64,000 bases of DNA from contig NC_135551.1 of the NCBI RefSeq assembly GCF_964340395.1, positions 4,063,963-4,127,962 on the forward strand, in the 5' to 3' direction. Below the pieces are notes generated by a model, which worked only from the letters and a program-made list of their open reading frames with translations, did not search any database and had not been told where the DNA came from. Every line of letters starts with the position of its first letter. Position 1 is the first letter of the stretch. The stretch is from Glandiceps talaboti. Its lineage: Eukaryota > Hemichordata > Enteropneusta > Spengelidae. Below, piece after piece: positions 35,793 to 48,639 of this stretch. The position numbers and the translations under genes are program-made.

Positions 35793-36029
35793 TAATTCAG
35801 TGTAAGAGGTAAGTCATAAACTGAAGGAAAAGCGCTCAATACTGAGAAGTAGAGCTGTATTACACAAAATACACAAGTTATGGTACGGAGCCGTTACTCA
35901 GAGTTTCACGCTTGAATGCGATCTTCGGACGACTAAATTTTAACGGAAATTCAAGTGATGGAATTCGAACTCGCAGAAGAACTGGTACCCGGATGTGATG
36001 CGCGTTGAGGTTTGACATGGTGGAATGAA

Positions 36030-36105
36030 ATTATATATTATAAACTATTATATAATTATAAATTATAATTATAAATTATAATGAAATTATATATTATATA
36101 TATAT

Positions 36106-36178
<73 letters not shown>
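36030..36178. repeat. AT-rich palindromic tract and (AT)n
   Basis: TATAATTATAAATTATAATT units followed by (AT)n to 36178. Short spacing from the previous AT tract makes this a likely fragile, assembly-difficult zone. Confidence 0.85.
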
Positions 36179-36179
<1 letters not shown>

Positions 36180-36184
36180 GTGTT

Positions 36185-36445
36185 ATAGTTAAACAATAAT
36201 GCCTTAGAGGGCGCACTGCTGATCAAACACCGTCTGAGCAAATGTTTGCGAGATCATCCCCGGAGATCAAGGGAAGAGGAGGTTTTAGAAATATCTTGCT
36301 TGCAATATAATACAGGTGTGATAGTTCAACAATATTGCTTTAGAGGGCGCACTGCTGATCAAACACCGTCCGAGCAAATGTTTGCGAGATCATCCCCGGC
36401 CCGGAGATTAGGGAAGAGGATGTTTTAGAAATATCTAGTTTGCAG
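36185..36445. repeat. ~133-bp tandem duplication
   Basis: Two copies of TTAGAGGGCGCACTGCTGAT, CAAACACCGTC-GAGCAAATG, TTTGCGAGATCATCCCCGG, AGGGAAGAGGA-GTTTTAG and AAATATCT-TTTGCA. The second copy has a CCCGG duplication. Confidence 0.85.
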
Positions 36446-36689
36446 TATACTGAAGCAAATAAGACAATTATAAAACAACAACTCACTAGATTAAAATATT
36501 ACACAACCTCTGCATAATTACGTTATAAATACACTTACTACATTGTAATTTATCGTTCTTTGCAAGATATTACCTTTTGTTCATACTCATAAACCATTTC
36601 AATGTGTAGTTGAACCATGTGTTTTTAATGTTTTTAACTGTGCTTTCTGTTTAGGGAGCCTTCGGTAGTGACAACAGGGGTGGTGGGAA

Positions 36690-37090
36690 GAATTGGGGGT
36701 CATATCTTACTAATCGGTTCTCGCAGAAGTCTATGTTTTAGGAAAGGGGAATTAGGAGAGGGTCATTCTTATAGTATGTAAATTTCCATTCTTTTGTAAT
36801 GATTTTGACATGCAACCACTGCCAACAGCTCCACATTCCACCACCGCAAAAACTTCACTGTGTTGGTATACAGTGGGTTGGCAACAATCAAGGTCTTTAG
36901 AAATCGTCAATTTGGTGGCAGTGGTGGGATCAAGTCCTTACCATTGATTCTGGCATCGAGTCCCTTTTCATGCCTGACAGCATTTTAACACTTTTTTGAA
37001 ACATTTGAATGAGGAGGGCCATGAAATTGAGGGAGGACCTCTTTTTAGAAAACGGAAACGAGGAGGGTCACCGTATTTTGTGCAACAGAC
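36690..37090. repeat. Two copies of a GGGTCAC-type dispersed motif
   Basis: Two related blocks (about 36690-36790 and 37010-37090) with TTTTAG-AAA, GAGGGTCA and short C/G-rich flanks. Relatives lie at about 155-215, 9130-9260 and 22490-22590. All are near the Ig genes. Confidence 0.45.
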
Positions 37091-37859
37091 CGGGCCTGGG
37101 TTTCCAATGCCTCCCCCGTTATAATTACTGAAGGTCCCCTTAAGTTAATCTACTGTTTAGTTATTTGTCGACTGTAACGTTAATAATTATGTTATTTGTA
37201 ATTGTATGTTTTGTTTCTTCTACAGACCCTTAACACACACTAACACAACTCTATACAGTGTACAGTGTAGTCAACTTTAATCACTAGGACTGTCATAAAT
37301 GCATTACACTACAAAACCTTGACTCAAAGTATAATACATACTGAAAATATACAAACTGAGCAAATAAAGAACAATCACACATAAATAGGAATCTCACCCT
37401 AAAAAGCAGATGTTCTTGTTTTACAAAGAAATTTGTTCTGGAAAGCGATAGATTACATGGGAAGTCATTTTATTGGAAGAAATCACTATGGGGAAGATTA
37501 AATACAAACTCTCATTTAACTGGAACATACGCATTTTTCTTCAATTAAAAAACTCGGTGGTTATTTCTTTGGGCGTGGCAATGCGTAGACTGAACCAGTC
37601 CCAAAATATTACTGTCTATCACAGAAAACCATGCGATATATCATCATAGCGCCCTCACAATACAACAGAGTAGTAATTTCTCCCTATCATGCCTATACGA
37701 TATAGCAAGAGATAGTACGTGTGCGGTTGTCTGACACTTTTCATTACCTCAGTCGTACTAACAGTTTCCTGTTATCTTTTTATTCCCCAATGTACAATGT
37801 ATATATAGATAATGTCACTTATCTCAATTCTTCAAGCCATTCAGTCAGTAAGTCGGCGG

Positions 37860-37918
37860 CAGCAGCAGTGGTGGTGGTGGTGGTGGTGGTAGTGGTGGTG
37901 GTAGTGGTGGTGGTTTTG
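37860..37918. repeat. (GGT)n trinucleotide repeat
   Basis: GCGGCAGCAGCAGTG then GGT repeats with some GTA interruptions, 360 bp upstream of the receptor gene 3 start. Confidence 0.9.
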
Positions 37919-38280
37919 GTCACGGCAATGTATGTATGTGTCAAACATTAAGCATTGTATAATTGTGAAATTAAAGTAAGTTTTTGACTTATGTAAATGT
38001 TTGCACCACAGTTGTAATAGTCTCGATGAATCCAAAGAAATCAACTTTCGGTTGGTCTTTGTTGTGTGAATAGAGTGTGAATATGTTACTTCCCCTTCGG
38101 CAACAACAATTTACATATAGAAAATACAAAATGTGTATAATTATGTAGAAGTGCATGTCAAATGGAGAATGAGTACAACGCACAATGTAAGGTTGAGAAG
38201 TGAAAGAGAAGTCGTTTTATGAACTTCAAAGAACACAGGAAACCACTCCATACGACAACAGACCGCGGTATCTCCCAACT

Positions 38281-39903
38281 ATGGGCTTCATACTCCTCAC
38301 CGTCTGCTCCGTCTTAGTGAATAGTCATATCGCTGCCGGTAACTCGACAGTGGCTCCAGATCCCAGCTTTGCGTCAGAGCCACTACCTACAGTTGTAGAA
38401 TTCTTTTGGCAAGACTCAACCGACAATTCAATATTTCTGAATTGTGAGGTAGAAGGACTTCAGGGACACCATTCAGTATTCTGGCTCAAAGAGGGCGTTG
38501 TCATCAGCCAAGACAAGGCTGTCAATATCACAGAGAACTTAACTGATGCACGATATACAATATCTCGCGTGGAATACATCAACCGCTATGGACTGACAAT
38601 CAACAATATTGATGTTCACACAGCTGGGTTTGATAGCGGGCATTATCAGTGTGTCGTGCAAGATGTAGAAAGTGGAACTCGTCTTCTCAGCTCGCAGAAC
38701 GCAACCGTTACTATTTACATCATGCCTCGGAGTGCACATCCTATGTGCTCGGTAACGCAGGGATACGGTGAAAATTCAATGGTTCCACTCTCTCTCATTG
38801 AAGGTGAAGATTACAATTTGACTTGTCAAAGTGATATTGGGTTCCCCAAAGTGTCTTTGGACTGGTCCAAGGGACAGAATGGTGAGATGCATCCACTTTC
38901 TACAAACTTGACATCTGAAGAGAATAAGGATGACATGACGACTGTAAATTATCAATGGTCTCCTAATAGAATGGACCAATATGAATACAAGTGCAACATG
39001 TATCATCAAGCATTTTCCGTCCCAAACTACGTGCCTCAAAAGACGTCTTGTACACCGGGACCATTTGATATCCTATTTGGTCCAGATGTGACGATTTCCC
39101 CCGAAGTCCGGTCTGTTGACTCTTGGAGTGACACCGTAACTTTCACGTGTAATGCAAGTGGAAACCCAGAGATCAGCTCGATGTATTGGTTTTACGATGG
39201 CTTTCCGTTAGATAGTACAAATTTAAGTCGACCAAATTCTATCGAGTTCGTTATAAATATGTCATCTATAATTATGACGGGTTTCTCCGAAGTTGACAAA
39301 GGTAATCATACAGTAGAATGTACTGCTGAAAATGACGTTGGAATGGGAACTGCTGATAGTTTAATAATCGTGTTGCCGAGAAGACCTACGACGACGGAAA
39401 TCCCTTTAACACGAGGTGCCACTGTCACTGATATCCAACACCCTACCAATTCCACTCAACTTGCAAACAACGGTAAAGACTCTGTCATATTAATAGCCTG
39501 TGTGTCAGTTGCTTCATTGTTATTCTTAGTTTTTATAATTGTTGTAGGAACCCTGTGTTTTCTAAAGAAACGCAAGGGCGTAAACGCCAAAGTTAATTTG
39601 CCAGCGGACTCCTTGTGGGCAGAGGGCTGCAATGAACTAGAGACAGGAGACACACGATTGAGTCTTTTCACAAGTGCCACCGAAATGGTAACATTTGAAC
39701 AAAGTAAAGGACAATATGCTGAGATTTCCGCGGTAAAATCGAGTTCAAACGATGAAGTTGAAGTAAAAAACACACTACAAGAAGATTCTAGTTCAAACAC
39801 AGAGGGCGGTGAAAACATTCCGGTGATTTATGCTACCCCCGATGTTCAACATGACACAAGTTCGAAAGAGAGTGGTGATAGAAAATCCGTGGATAACCAG
39901 TGA
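38281..39903 (+). CDS. Ig receptor 3: diverged three-Ig type I membrane protein
   Basis: Intronless. I take the ATG at 38281 as the start because it gives a 540-residue protein beginning with a signal peptide (MGFILLTVCSVLV); the frame is open upstream only from a GTG at 38200. Ig domain 1 uses C55, W68 and the SGHYQC motif at C124. Domain 2 uses C182, W195 and C238. Domain 3 uses C290, W303 and C347, so the core Trp missing from genes 1 and 2 is present here. A Thr-rich stalk (369-398), a membrane span (about 401-426) and KKRK follow. The tail has two tyrosines: Y479 (YAEI, without an ITIM hydrophobic residue at -2) and Y517 (IPVIYATP), the latter matching IPVYATS in gene 2. Domain order and the VVISQD, RYGL and YQC signatures show common ancestry with genes 1 and 2, but identity is far lower. 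The signalling sign is unclear. Confidence 0.85.
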   Translation: MGFILLTVCSVLVNSHIAAGNSTVAPDPSFASEPLPTVVEFFWQDSTDNSIFLNCEVEGLQGHHSVFWLKEGVVISQDKAVNITENLTDARYTISRVEYINRYGLTINNIDVHTAGFDSGHYQCVVQDVESGTRLLSSQNATVTIYIMPRSAHPMCSVTQGYGENSMVPLSLIEGEDYNLTCQSDIGFPKVSLDWSKGQNGEMHPLSTNLTSEENKDDMTTVNYQWSPNRMDQYEYKCNMYHQAFSVPNYVPQKTSCTPGPFDILFGPDVTISPEVRSVDSWSDTVTFTCNASGNPEISSMYWFYDGFPLDSTNLSRPNSIEFVINMSSIIMTGFSEVDKGNHTVECTAENDVGMGTADSLIIVLPRRPTTTEIPLTRGATVTDIQHPTNSTQLANNGKDSVILIACVSVASLLFLVFIIVVGTLCFLKKRKGVNAKVNLPADSLWAEGCNELETGDTRLSLFTSATEMVTFEQSKGQYAEISAVKSSSNDEVEVKNTLQEDSSSNTEGGENIPVIYATPDVQHDTSSKESGDRKSVDNQ

Positions 39904-40017
39904 TTATATTAAAAAGCTGAAGAGGACAAGAAAGGCAAGGGAGATGAAATACACGCTAACAAATATTAAGAATGTAAGCTAGTCCATTTACTGATAAAGA
40001 CAGTATCATGTACTTTT

Positions 40018-40170
40018 GTCGTTTCACTCATTTTACATGTTTCAAACTCTGTATGGTAGCTCTCTGTCAAAAAAGGGGACGATAAGGCAAAAAGTAAGAT
40101 CTTTGATATGATTTGCAAACTCGTATTGCTTTATTGTTTGGAAGTGAAATAGTATCCTCTAAATGTATTA
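40018..40170 (+). repeat. Duplicated 3' flank of gene 3, copy 1
   Basis: TCGTTTCACTCATTTTACAT, GTTTCAAACTCT, TCTGTCAAAAAA, GGAGACGATA-type and TTGCTTTATTGTT landmarks recur at 41838-42040. This copy lies in the likely 3' UTR or flank of gene 3. Confidence 0.75.
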
Positions 40171-40992
40171 TATACATAAAGTTTACAAGCTAGGCTTAGA
40201 TTTCTACGATAAATCGTCGTAGAGGGCGGGTTTTGATTTCACTGTTCTCCATTATCTGATGAGATGAATAAGACATGCAGTGACTAGAAATCCCTTTAAT
40301 AATTATTCATGATGCAGATAAAGATAACAAAGAGACTAAACAAAGACTACACAAAGAGATCTAAACAGATCCATTACTATAATTTATATAATTGAATTTC
40401 CCTTTTAAAAGGAATTTTATACAGGGAAGTGAAACTTGTGTATATTTATAAATCACGTGGGAGAGAATCTTTGGTGTAATTTGTTTTGATTTTATTGCCC
40501 CCATTGAAAAGAAACAGAGAAGTAACCTTATATCGAGGATTTTTTTATGATTTAAGATATAAATATATTCAAATAGGGAACACAATTACCGTAAATATTT
40601 TTTGCGTTTTTCTGCCGTATAAAATACATTTGAAAAAGTTAGTAAAGTCATACTCCAATTCTTGATAGAATTAGCCTCCATGGCTTACATGTAGAATAGT
40701 GTATGTTTTAACCGGTTTGATCTAGTTTTTACCTGTTTAGTTAGTTTAACAACTGGTTTCAGTGTGACTATAAGTATATAAGCTACGTGCGTCGTGTTGC
40801 GCACCCTCACCGGCTTGAATGGTTTGACCGATCGTGTAATGATCAGTATACTAGTAATGACTGATGTACATGTGTTACGTGCTAGTGGCTCGTGATATTA
40901 CGACGATGCAAGCATTGAATTAAAATAATCAGGAATCTATTTTATGTTCTATAAATTTTTGTCTAAATTTATTAAGAGTTTATCCGTTTTTA

Positions 40993-41028
40993 CCTCCCGT
41001 AAGGGTACGGGAGGTATTAAAAGGGGAA

Positions 41029-41075
<47 letters not shown>

Positions 41076-41814
41076 GTCATCATTTTCTAAAAATCGGCTG
41101 GCTCAATTATAATGAAATTTGGGATATATAATCTTTAGGGTAATAGCTAGACCTGATTAGGTTTTGAGCCAGATCTGTTAATGTTTCATTAGAGAAATTT
41201 GCATATTAATGAAATCAACTAACTACGCAATATCTTAAGACTGCATACTTCAATTTCAATATAATTTAGTATATTCGTTAAACATAACAACATACATTTG
41301 TCCTATAAAATTCGTTGATGTATCTTACAGCGTTAATGAATAATTTGCATAATCAATTATTTTTGGTAATTAGGCTATATCTTAAGAATACATACTTCAA
41401 ATTCAACATAATTTAGTACATACGTTAACCATAAGAAAACACATATGTCCTATCAAGTTTGTTGATGCACCGTACAGTGTTAATGAATAATTTGCATAAT
41501 TAATGATTTTCGGTAATTAGGCTATATCTTAAGAATACATGCTTCAATTCCAATATAATTCAGTACACACGTTAACCATTACAATCGCAAATGTCCTGTA
41601 AAGCTTGTTGGTGTACCTTTCAGTGTTAATGAATAATTTGCATAATTAATTATTCTTGGTAATTAGGCTATATCTTATGACTGCATGCTTCAATTTCAAT
41701 ACAATTCAGTACATACATTAACCATAACAAATTGTGTATGTCCTATAAAGTTAGTTGATGTACCTAACAGTGTTAATGAATAATTTGCCTAATTAATGAT
41801 TCCCTTACGGGAGG
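40993..41814. mobile_element. Pearl/Helentron-like element with perfect 13-bp terminal inverted repeats
   Basis: It starts CCTCCCGTAAGGG (40993-41005) and ends with the exact reverse complement CCCTTACGGGAGG (41802-41814). After the start comes an inner palindrome partner (TACGGGAGG), a TCTG microsatellite (about 41030-41078) and GTCATCATTTTC-ATCGGCTGGCTCAA. About four tandem units of ~146 bp follow, each with TTAATGAATAATTTGCATAA and GGTAATTAGGCTATATCTTA. Mollusc pearl/CvA elements and HINEs share this plan (inverted ends, microsatellite, ~150-bp tandem core). It is non-coding and separates the two copies of the gene 3 3' flank. Confidence 0.7.
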
Positions 41815-41837
41815 CATTCAGTTTAAATCTGGTTCTT

Positions 41838-42040
41838 GTCGTTTCACTCATTTTACATGTTTCAAACTCTATGTGGCAGCTTTCTGTCAAAAAAAAGAAA
41901 AGAAAAGAAAAAAGGAGACGATATAGTCAAGTCAAAAACTATGGTAAAAAGTACTATCTGCCGTATGTCTTTGATGTGATTTGTGAATTCAATCTCAGTA
42001 TATTGCTTTATTGTTGAAAGTAAAATATTATCTTTACTAT
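41838..42040 (+). repeat. Duplicated 3' flank of gene 3, copy 2
   Basis: Second copy of the 40018-40170 block with an AAAAGAAAAG insertion. No receptor coding sequence precedes it. It is either a tandem duplication of flank DNA or the last trace of a lost receptor gene. Confidence 0.7.
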
Positions 42041-42099
42041 TTGAAGTACTTTGATAAAGTTGGCGTAATAAAGTGTTTATTGAATTTATGTATCCTCTA

Positions 42100-42315
<216 letters not shown>

Positions 42316-42554
42316 TGTGTATATTCAAAGAGTGTTAAGATTTATATGCCAGAAAAATAATGACCCGGGCTTAATTTTACTTGTAACTAGGCAGTCATTG
42401 CAACGAAAAACAACAACATTAACTTGGCATGGTTAAAAATTCGCCATTCTTTAAAGACGTTGATTTCTAATCAGGTTAATTGGTCGTTTGGATCTCTTGT
42501 CTCATGTGTCTTGTTCTCGTGGGTGCGTTCGATTATCTTCCCGGGGAGCCGCAG

Positions 42555-45500
42555 ATGGCGCTCTTCAATATCATGGCGACTGTAGCAGAACACCTTACAC
42601 GTCTTGTGTCTCATTTTCCCAGTTCTGTGGTAATATTAATCCTTACAGTAGTGTTGACATGGTTTATACTTAAAAGGAAGAATACTGGGTTACCCCCTGC
42701 AGTAGCGGGCTGGATTCCATGGCTGGGATGTGCAATCGAGTTCGGTAAAGCTCCGTTGGATTTCATCGCGAGGTGCAAGGAGAAGGTGGGTGACTCGTTG
42801 ACAGTGATATGACACACACAACCTCACCTAGCACCTGTCAGCTTTTCTGGCTAGCATTTTACAGTTCTCATACGTTACCCCCCCCCCCCGGTAATATTGC
42901 CCTATCTTTCCATTTCTACAGTTCTTACCGTAAGTGCAAACTGAAATGATCAGTTTGGAACAAAAATACGGTCATTTTGATGCTGAAATTTGGAGAGCAT
43001 TTCTTTATCTGATTGTTAGCTACAACAATACATTTATACGTGTGCATGGCAGACGATTAACTTTGGACTCGAGTAATGATTAACCGCTTACGTCACTTCT
43101 ACTATAGCTTATTATCGCACGTAGATCCCGGGACGGTAGACCACAGGGGCTTGAAATTGGCCATATGTGTTTACAAATAGTTGATTTTTTTTTTTGCTTA
43201 TTGTTTACTCTCTTTGCAAAAATTAGTTTTTTGTTTGTTTACTTTTTATTTGCTGTTTAAAAATATTTTTCCCTACAAGATGCCATGTAATAAAGTGATG
43301 ATTTGAAAATCTCATTTGTTTTTTTCTAAATCAATTTTAACCAATGGTCATTTGATGGTTTTTATAAACCAGCTTTACGATACTATTGATTATTTATGAG
43401 CTAGTTCTACTGAGCACACAGAGAAAAGTCTACTAATTACATAGTGAATTTTATTATTTAATTTTACATTTTATTATTCATTGCCCACAACATGAAAATG
43501 AGAGAGAGGTTTTATTTTCTTCGATATCTTTGAAATGTGCTTATTTTAACACTTTAAACAGTCAAGAGAATTTTTTGTATATTCTAGGTTCAGAGATCCC
43601 CTCAGCAGACAAGTAATGTGTATTGTATTTTTGTCTTGTATTGTACTGTATTGTATTGTGTTTACTATACCATGCTTTCCACAGCATGTTGTTAAGTAAT
43701 AAAGTTAAAGTGAATGGGACATAGAGGGGTCAACAGTTGAGGGCGCTCAGTAGAACTAACTCATCACTTTATTACATGGCACCTTGTAGGGAAAAGATAT
43801 TTTAGAGAAAAAAAAGGTAAACAAACAAAAACTAATTTTGCAAAGAAAGAGAAAGAAAGAGTAAACAAAAAACAAAAAACAACTCTTTGTAAACAAATAT
43901 GGCCAATTTCAAGCCCCTGTGCGTAGACTGTGTACTTTGACTATCTGCTGAAAATAAAGTGGCCAGTGACATATAACTAATTATCTGTAATCCCTAACTC
44001 CCTCTAAAATTAGTATATGCCTAATTTTCTTTAGAATGTCAACAACAAAACTGAATTTAACCTGACTACTGTATTATAAAATTATAGCACTACCAAAATG
44101 TGTGTAGTGTGTAACATGCACCCTATCAACTACTACCTCATGAAAGAGAAGGCTGACTACTACTGAGTGACATCATGTAGACTTACAGTCTAACATATAT
44201 ATCATGTATGTACAGTCTAACATCACGTATGTACAGTCTAACATATATATCATGTATGTACAGTCTAACATATATATCATGTATGTACAGTCTAACATCA
44301 CGTATGTACAGTCTAACATATATATCATGTATGTACAGTCTAACATCACGTATGTACAGTCTAACATATATATCATGTATGTACAGTCTAACATATATAT
44401 CATGTATGTACAGTCTAACATCACGTATGTACAGTCTAACATATATATCATGTATGTACAGTCTAACATCACGTATGTACAGTCTAACATATATATCATG
44501 TATGTACAGTCTAACATATATATCATGTATGTACAGTCTAACATCACGTATGTACAGTCTAACATATATATCATGTATGTACAGTCTAACATATATATCA
44601 TGTATGTACAGTCTAACATCACGTATGTACAGTCTAACATATATATCATGTATGTAAAGTCTAACATATATATCATGTATGTACAGTCTAACATATATAT
44701 CATGTATGTACAGTCTAACATATATATCATGTATGTACAGTCTAACATATATATCATGTATGTACAGTCTAACATCACGTATGTACAGTCTAACATATAT
44801 ATCATGTATGTACAGTCTAACATATATATCATCTATGTACAGTCTAACATATATATAATGTACGTCTAGAAGAAAAGAAATTCTCCATATTGTTGCATTT
44901 CATGTACATGTTTTGCAGAATTGTTCACTGGAATGTCTAAAGTCCGACTAGACCAAAATACAAATGAATGACAGGATTTCTTTGCATTCTGAATACTAGT
45001 ATTACCCTGAATGTGTCTCTGCTACTCGTATTAATTTCTGAAAATGTTGAGAACAGTTTTAAATTAATAGTTGTGATGACATAAAATTATATCATTTAAA
45101 TTAGTTTCATATTGTGTCTAAATTTCAGTGTGGTTCAGTGTTCACTATAGTAGCTACAGGTCAAAGGTTAACCTTTGTAACAGAGCCAGAAGATTACCAT
45201 CTCTTCTTTCAGTCTAATGATGTAGACTTCCAGCAAGCTGTACAGGATCCAGTCAGACATACTTGTAAGTATACACAGCTATAAGAGTATTTTATAAACT
45301 TATTACCTGGCTATGAGGGCACTAGTAAATGTCTATTACCCCGAGGACTGAAAGTATGAAACAACTATTTCCTGAAAGTGAAATAGTTGCTACATGACAA
45401 CACAAGGTGCAGGTAATGTGACGTCTACTAGTGCCCAAATAAAGCCAGGCAGTGTGTTTTTATAACACATCAGGTTCTTTCCATAGTCAAATAAGACTTC

Positions 45501-48500
45501 CATGCTACATGAATAGTGCCCTATGGAAAATAGAATGCAACTAGTGCCCATATATGCAAATTGTTGTTAATATGGGTCCATACCACATGATCATGATCCA
45601 AGCCAATCACCAAAGTCTACATATGAAAATGATGTGTTATTAAACTGTAGTTATGGCAATCTGAGGCTCAGTAAGCTTTGTTTTCATGTCTACTGTACTT
45701 GTCCATTCTCTTTGACTGTCACCCGATTTATAAACAAAAGAAAATGTAAAGGCCATCAAGTAGAGTAGACGTGAAATAGGGTAAGTAGGTAAATAATCCT
45801 AATCAAATTTCTCCTTGATCACATTTTAATCAGATTGCTAGTTATGGTGTTTTTTGTTATAAGTTAATATTGTACAATTTGTACCCACTAATAGTCACAA
45901 CATTTATTTCTTAAAATTATATGAATTATTTTATATGAATGTAAGTGTCTCACTGGAGAAAAGAGTGCAATATTAGTAGCAGAGCATTATAGACTTAATT
46001 TTCAAAAGAATAAGGATGTTATAACCTATATTATATTATTACATCCTTATTCTTTTAAATTAAGTCTATGAATTATTTTATGTATCTTTACACTAAGGGC
46101 AGTTATAGAACCATGAACACAGTTTTTTTTTAGTATCTTTGATTTTGATGTGATATCCAAAATTAAGACCAAATATTTGTTGATATGTGTAATTTATATG
46201 ATGTGTACGTTTGTATGTAAAGTGTATTCATGGTTTTGTGTGACCTTTATCAAGGAATAGACGTTTTTTTATTCAAACTTGTTTAGTTTTGATGAAAACT
46301 GATGAGTACAGCAATTAAAGAGTAAATGGAAATATGATTAGTTTTGTTCATCATTCATTTCTGTAAATGGAAATCAAATTGTAGATTTTGTTGATGGGAC
46401 ATAGTTCAGAATTTGTTTTGATGTGTTTTTGTTTAATTGGAAAATCTGCTGACTTTATTGTAGATACTAAAACATTTTGTAAACACCACAGAACCAGTGA
46501 TGTAAACATGAGTTGTCATGACATAGAAAGCCAGGGTATATAATCTATATTTTTTGTTCAAATATAATAACTTGGCTTGTACATGAATAAGATGACATAT
46601 CCAATCATGAATGATATTATATTTGGTGTGAAGAGATAATAACAAAGGGTCTAAGAATAATGAACAAATATTTTATATTGGTCCATACTAATAAGTGAAA
46701 GAGTATGATCCATCATACTTTAAATATTCCACAGATCCTATGCATGTTATATCAGATTCTACAAACTTAAATCTAAATCTCTGTAAACATGTTGTATATG
46801 TTTCATTCATTTTCTTCTCATGAAACTGTTGACAATTAGATGTTAATCCCCAATATTTTTCTTCATTCCGCCAATGAAAATATGAGTGACCTTTATCACC
46901 ACGAGTCGCTAGATGAGCATTTTCTGGCTGAATTAAGAAAAATATTGGAGAATAACATACATTTGTTATTTTACCAGTGGCAGTAATATAAAAGAAAAAT
47001 TAGTGAAAATAATGTTAATTTTTGAACATTTTGACTCATATTTTGAACACAGCAGAACCAGTGATGTAGACACACATCGCCGTGACATAGACGTGCATTG
47101 CCATGACGTAGAATGACCAGAGTATATATTCCATATTTTTTGTTCTAAATGGCTTGTGCATGGTATAATGAGAATCATGCATTTAGTAAATTGTTTATTT
47201 TCCAAATTGGCAATATATACATCAAAATATTTAAGTTTGATACTTTTTTCACATTCTTTACTAGTAGGGATCATTTGTAGGTGTTTTTCTACAGTCAGTT
47301 ATTAGTACTAAATAAGTTTCTTATTACAAATCACAATAGGTATGAAATTATGACGTATTAATATTATTCTGACTTGACTTCTCTTTTTTACACAGCTAAT
47401 ATAAGTCCAAAGCATTTCTTTAAAAGTCATACAGCCATCCATGATATGATGAAAGGACGACTAGCACCATCCAATCTACATCTCTTCTGTGCACAACTTT
47501 GTCAGAATTTTAACAAACAAATAAACAAGATGCCAGCAGCTGGAAAGGAAGACTTAATGCATGTAGTTAGAAGGATTATGTTTGCTGCAGTTGTCAATAA
47601 TTTATTTGGTGACGAGATTTTACCAACGTCTGATGACAAGATACAAGAATTAGAAGACACTTTTACCAAGTATGATGAAGATTTTGAGTATGGATCTCAA
47701 CTACCAGAAGCTTTCTTGAAGTATGTTGAATTTTATATTTCTTACAAAAATGATGAAATAAAATTATTTGTTTATTCTTTGTTTTGTTGCTGTTGTTTTG
47801 TTGTTGTTGCTGTCATTGTTGTTGTTGTTGTTTTTGTTTTTGTTGTTTGTCTTTCCCTTTCTTTCATTTTCGTTGCTAGTGCTGCAAAACAAATGTCAGT
47901 TCCAGATAATTGATGTCAGAATTCTCAGGCAAATTCACAATGTATCCAATATCTGATTTTATAAACATATGTAACAGAATATATTGTACACATCTTGTCC
48001 TTTCTTTGAGGCAGTCCCATTTGTCATTTGATAAAACATTGATATATAAAGAAATCTAAGACTAGTTCATAAACCAATCAAGACAGAACAGTCATTGTAA
48101 AACAGAAACTTAAAATGTTGTTGAAATATGATATATTTGTATTTCTGTAACTAAATTAAAACAACAAAAAACTTTACAACTTCCTTTCGATACATACATT
48201 TGTACAAAACATGATATTTTCCTTATATACATAAATATGTAGTACCCAGGCATATATACGATTCATATACTTACAGACCATGGGCAAGGTGTAAGAATTG
48301 GCTGTTATCACTTTTTGATGGAGTAGTTAAAAAGATGGATACTCTTGAAAAGAAAGATGACAAAGGAAAGGTATGTATGTATGTATGGATGTATGTATGT
48401 ATGTATGTATGTATGTATGTATGTATGTATGCATGTATGTATGCATGCATGCATGTATGTATGTATGTATGTATGTATGTATGTATGTGTGTATGTATGT

Positions 48501-48608
48501 ATGTATGTATGTATGTATTGTATGTATGTATGTATGTGTGTATGTGTGTATGTATGTATGTATGTATGTATGTATGTATGTATGTATGTATGCGTGTGTG
48601 TGTATGTA

Positions 48609-48639
<31 letters not shown>

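Noticed and set aside
42480-42554. N-terminal extension of CYP39 upstream of 42555
   Set aside because: The frame is open but starts at TTG; ATGs at 42555 and 42573 give the normal family length, and 42573 has the better start context.
44173-44869. Open frames of about 220 residues on both strands
   Set aside because: They read only the 27/21-bp satellite, whose unit lengths are multiples of three.
47374-47913. A single 179-residue gene
   Set aside because: It is CYP39 exon 3 (47396-47720) plus read-through into intron 3 past a GTATGT donor.
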